Assembly: GCA_002292015.1 (NCBI GenBank)
Contig: DBBD01000027.1
Location: 4,811 to 10,156 of the forward strand
Origin: Firmicutes bacterium UBA993
Lineage (GTDB): Bacteria > Bacillota > Dethiobacteria > DTU022
Direction of reading: 5' to 3'
Length of the DNA stretch: 5,346 bases
Both the position numbers and the translations under genes were made by a program. The notes beneath the pieces are model-generated. The model was not told where the DNA came from. It searched no databases and saw nothing but the letters and a program-made list of their open reading frames with translations. Positions 5,313 to 5,346 of the stretch are shown here, piece by piece. Within the stretch, counting starts at the first letter, position 1; each line of letters starts with the position of its first letter.

Positions 5313-5346
5313 ACAGACTACTTAACCGGATCGCGTCAAGCAGTTG

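Noticed and set aside
5327..5338. Alternative mttB -35 (TTGACG) further upstream on the minus strand
   Set aside because: At 17 bases the matching -10 position reads CTGTTT, a poor hexamer; the TTGACC/TATGAT pair is much better.

Overview
The window looks like Gram-positive Clostridia, probably a Peptococcaceae/Desulfotomaculum-type anaerobe. The evidence is strong AGGAGG-type ribosome binding sites in front of GTG starts, an RsgI-like extracytoplasmic domain, and a pyrrolysine-type trimethylamine methyltransferase. The taxon is an inference; no rRNA or tRNA is present to confirm it.

Layout. Positions 3-161 (+) hold the acidic C-terminal tail of a gene cut by the window edge. A 339-base gap follows. 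A secreted or membrane-anchored protein at 501-1988 (+) has, in order, a signal peptide, an RsgI-like region, four helical repeats of 37-39 residues, a PepSY-like domain and a very acidic tail; a strong intrinsic terminator closes it. Next is a small element (2056-2409) bounded by 27-base inverted REP-like repeats. It carries what looks like the last helix-turn-helix of a REP-associated (Y1/IS200-type) transposase and an outward promoter with a consensus -35. A CaCA-family cation/calcium exchanger (2456-3415, +) begins directly after the repeats. Convergent to it lies a broken MazF/PemK toxin fragment (3412-3655, -), frameshifted by a 7-bp tandem duplication. A hairpin (3691-3714) separates this from the methyltransferase.

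The most important gene is on the minus strand, 5224-3758: a complete mttB of 488 codons interrupted by one in-frame TAG at codon 328. Family-like sequence continues without a break on both sides and the gene ends at TAA, so it reads as a pyrrolysine-containing trimethylamine:corrinoid methyltransferase rather than two truncated genes. It has its own ribosome binding site and a good sigma-A-type promoter. No corrinoid protein gene (mttC), transporter or pyl gene is within the window.

No single pathway joins these genes. The window reads as a junction between independent transcription units (surface protein, ion exchanger, methylamine enzyme), with transposon and toxin debris filling the gaps.
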